Shown here one piece after another: positions 4,666 to 6,065 of a stretch of 6,065 nt of DNA. Below the pieces are notes generated by a model. It searched no databases, was not told the origin of the DNA, and saw only the letters and a program-made list of their open reading frames with translations. The position numbers were made by a program, and so were the translations under genes. How positions within the stretch are numbered: position 1 is the stretch's first letter; every line of letters starts with the position of its first letter. The stretch spans positions 1-6,065 of the forward strand of contig USGA01000049.1 in the NCBI GenBank assembly GCA_900554085.1, read 5' to 3'. This DNA comes from an uncultured Clostridia bacterium. Its GTDB lineage: Bacteria; Bacillota; Clostridia; Christensenellales; CAG-917.

Positions 4666-6065
4666 TCAGGGAGTGTCTTCCGTATCGTCCGCGGAGTCCG
4701 CGTCCGCAGTTTCGCCGTCGTCCGCGACGTCGGGGAGGGAAGTCTCTTCGCACGCGGTCGCGCATTCTGTTTCGGCTTGCGTTTCCGTTGCCGCCGCTTC
4801 CTCGGCTTCGGCGGCTGCTTTTGCGGCGCGAAGTCTGTCAGCGTCCTTGAATACGAAGAAGAGAGGAATTGCCGCGAGCGCCACTATAACCGCGGCGGCA
4901 AGGAAGAGTTCGAAGGGGGGAGTGGTCTGTCCGGCGTCGTGCGCGTCGAGCGAGTTTATGCCCACCACCTGCGCTATTGCGATACCCAGCACCATAGGAA
5001 TTAGAACGGTGAAAATCATTCGCACGCCCTGGAATCTGCCTTCGGCACCTTTGGGAATGTAATCCTGGAAGGTGGAAGTCAGCGCTCCGCCGAGGGCAAG
5101 CATTGCCCCGAGAAGAATTATGCCTCCGACTATGAGAATGGGCAGATATGCGTTCTGCGGCATAAATTTCATACAGTACACGACTATTGCGCCGACTATC
5201 AGTATTGCGAGCAGAGGGAAGTAGAATTTCTTTCTGCCTATCTTGTCGAAGAATACGCCCAGCACTCCCGTTATAACCGCGCCTACCACGATAATTGCCG
5301 CGAGAGGCACAATGTAATCGGTTATGCCCAAAGTGTTTGCGATAAAGTTGATGAGGTACGACATAAATGTCTGCTGAGCGATGCCGAGCAGGCAAATCAC
5401 CGCGAGGGTGACATACATCATTTTGTTGGCTTTGACCACGGAGGGGCGGAAGCCGTAGAAAGTCTCTTTCAGGTAATCGGGATTTGAATTGCGGACGATG
5501 TTCGGCGCGTCTTTCATAGTGAACGCGCTCACCACGCCGCCTATCATCGGGAATATTCCGATAATGATAAAGAAGAGTTTTATGAAAAGCGGATTGCGGT
5601 CGCCTATTGCCACCTTGACTATTTCGCCCGCTTCGTTGGTCACGGTTGCCCCGTTGTCGTAGGTAAACATTCCGATTCCGAACACCAGCACCGTGGCGAC
5701 GACGGGCATAACGGAAAGTATTGTGTTGACCTTGCCGCGGTTGGTGGAATCGGTGACGTCGGTCACCCAGGCGTTGAACGCTGCGTCGTTTGAGGTGGAG
5801 CCGAAGAAAGTCATCACGCAGTCGAGTATTACGAGCACGGCGATGATACCCCAGTTTTCGCTTGCCGAAAAGTTTATGGGCACGGCGGCGAAAAGCATTA
5901 TGGTCACGCCCCAGATTATGTAGCCGAACGTTATGAAAGGTTTGCGCTTACCCGTCTTGTCGACTAGGCCGCCCGCAAAAATCGTCGTTACGGTTGCGGT
6001 CAGCGCCGACAGTATGACCATCAGCGTGGTGACGGTGTAGTACAACTCGCCCTGCGTGTCGAAAA
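4666..6065 (-). CDS. MFS transporter, N-terminus cut by window edge, with acidic C-terminal tail
   Basis: The reading frame is open to the right edge, giving 465 visible residues; the true start lies outside. About 11 membrane helices are visible, counted from the edge: near 12-33, 42-63, 71-91, 112-133, 158-181, 213-238, 249-270, 281-300, 306-328, 347-369 and 383-404. Two copies of the MFS loop motif A are present: GGLVDKTGKRK (31-41) and GVFFDKIGRKK (269-279). These normally follow helices 2 and 8, so only helix 1 and a short N-terminus should be missing. PKGAEGRFQGVRM (337-349) before helix 11 resembles sugar/cation symporter-like MFS proteins of clostridia, but I cannot name the substrate. 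The last 59 residues are Ala/Glu/Asp-rich, with 20 acidic and 3 basic residues, probably disordered and cytoplasmic. A TTG at 6045 is internal Leu, not a start. The gene converges on metA. Confidence 0.92.
   Translation of the reverse strand, partial: FDTQGELYYTVTTLMVILSALTATVTTIFAGGLVDKTGKRKPFITFGYIIWGVTIMLFAAVPINFSASENWGIIAVLVILDCVMTFFGSTSNDAAFNAWVTDVTDSTNRGKVNTILSVMPVVATVLVFGIGMFTYDNGATVTNEAGEIVKVAIGDRNPLFIKLFFIIIGIFPMIGGVVSAFTMKDAPNIVRNSNPDYLKETFYGFRPSVVKANKMMYVTLAVICLLGIAQQTFMSYLINFIANTLGITDYIVPLAAIIVVGAVITGVLGVFFDKIGRKKFYFPLLAILIVGAIVVYCMKFMPQNAYLPILIVGGIILLGAMLALGGALTSTFQDYIPKGAEGRFQGVRMIFTVLIPMVLGIAIAQVVGINSLDAHDAGQTTPPFELFLAAAVIVALAAIPLFFVFKDADRLRAAKAAAEAEEAAATETQAETECATACEETSLPDVADDGETADADSADDTEDTP

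Noticed and set aside
4010..5062. 350-codon plus-strand frame spanning the end of metA, the terminator and the transporter tail
   Set aside because: It crosses a strong intrinsic terminator and two real genes in other frames, and its translation is Arg/Ser-rich low complexity.
6043..6045. TTG as start codon of the MFS transporter
   Set aside because: The frame continues upstream to the window edge without a stop. The motif A position shows that one helix is still missing, so this is an internal Leu codon.
1..6065. CRISPR array, insertion sequence, phage, toxin-antitoxin or defence genes
   Set aside because: I looked on both strands and saw no regularly spaced repeats, transposase motifs, attachment sites or defence-type domains. 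All sizeable coding space is explained by seven ordinary genes.

Overview
The window looks like a stretch of ordinary chromosome from a Bacillota/Clostridia-type bacterium of moderate to fairly high GC content. Four genes have a strong GGAGG-type ribosome binding site exactly 5 nt before the start codon. Other pointers are sigma-A-like promoters, compact intrinsic terminators, neighbouring secG and smpB genes, and a MetA enzyme with the acetyl-CoA-type residue. An uncultured gut clostridial lineage is plausible, but no rRNA or other phylogenetic marker allows a firm assignment. I see no mobile element, CRISPR array, phage gene, tRNA or rRNA.

Left part, minus strand (1-1198): a short-chain dehydrogenase/reductase runs off the left edge with its C-terminus missing. 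It has its own promoter so close to the ATG that its mRNA is probably nearly leaderless. Upstream of it, on the same strand, is a small rubrerythrin-type ferritin-like diiron protein, and a GC-rich hairpin separates the two. The 164-bp gap at 1199-1362 divides this gene from the rightward genes. It carries the secG promoter, with a pseudo-palindrome in its spacer.

Middle part, plus strand (1363-4574): secG (protein export channel subunit) is closed by a strong terminator. A new promoter then reads smpB (trans-translation), metY (O-acetylhomoserine sulfhydrylase) and metA (homoserine O-acyltransferase, GTG start). The smpB-metY gap is 18 bp and the metY-metA gap is 69 bp, with no terminator in either, so the three are likely one transcript. 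MetA has Glu111 (the acetyl-CoA determinant) and the catalytic Cys142/His235/Glu237. MetA and MetY therefore form two consecutive steps: homoserine to O-acetylhomoserine to homocysteine, by direct sulfhydrylation.

Right part, minus strand (4666-6065): an MFS transporter, cut at its N-terminus by the window edge, converges on metA. A single A/T-flanked hairpin can end transcription from both sides. The transporter ends in an acidic, low-complexity cytoplasmic tail of about 59 residues.

I did not find a convincing new biological system. The points most worth a second look are the coupling of smpB to methionine genes, the sequence-based prediction of the acetyl route, the near-leaderless SDR gene, and the absence of a Shine-Dalgarno sequence before smpB.
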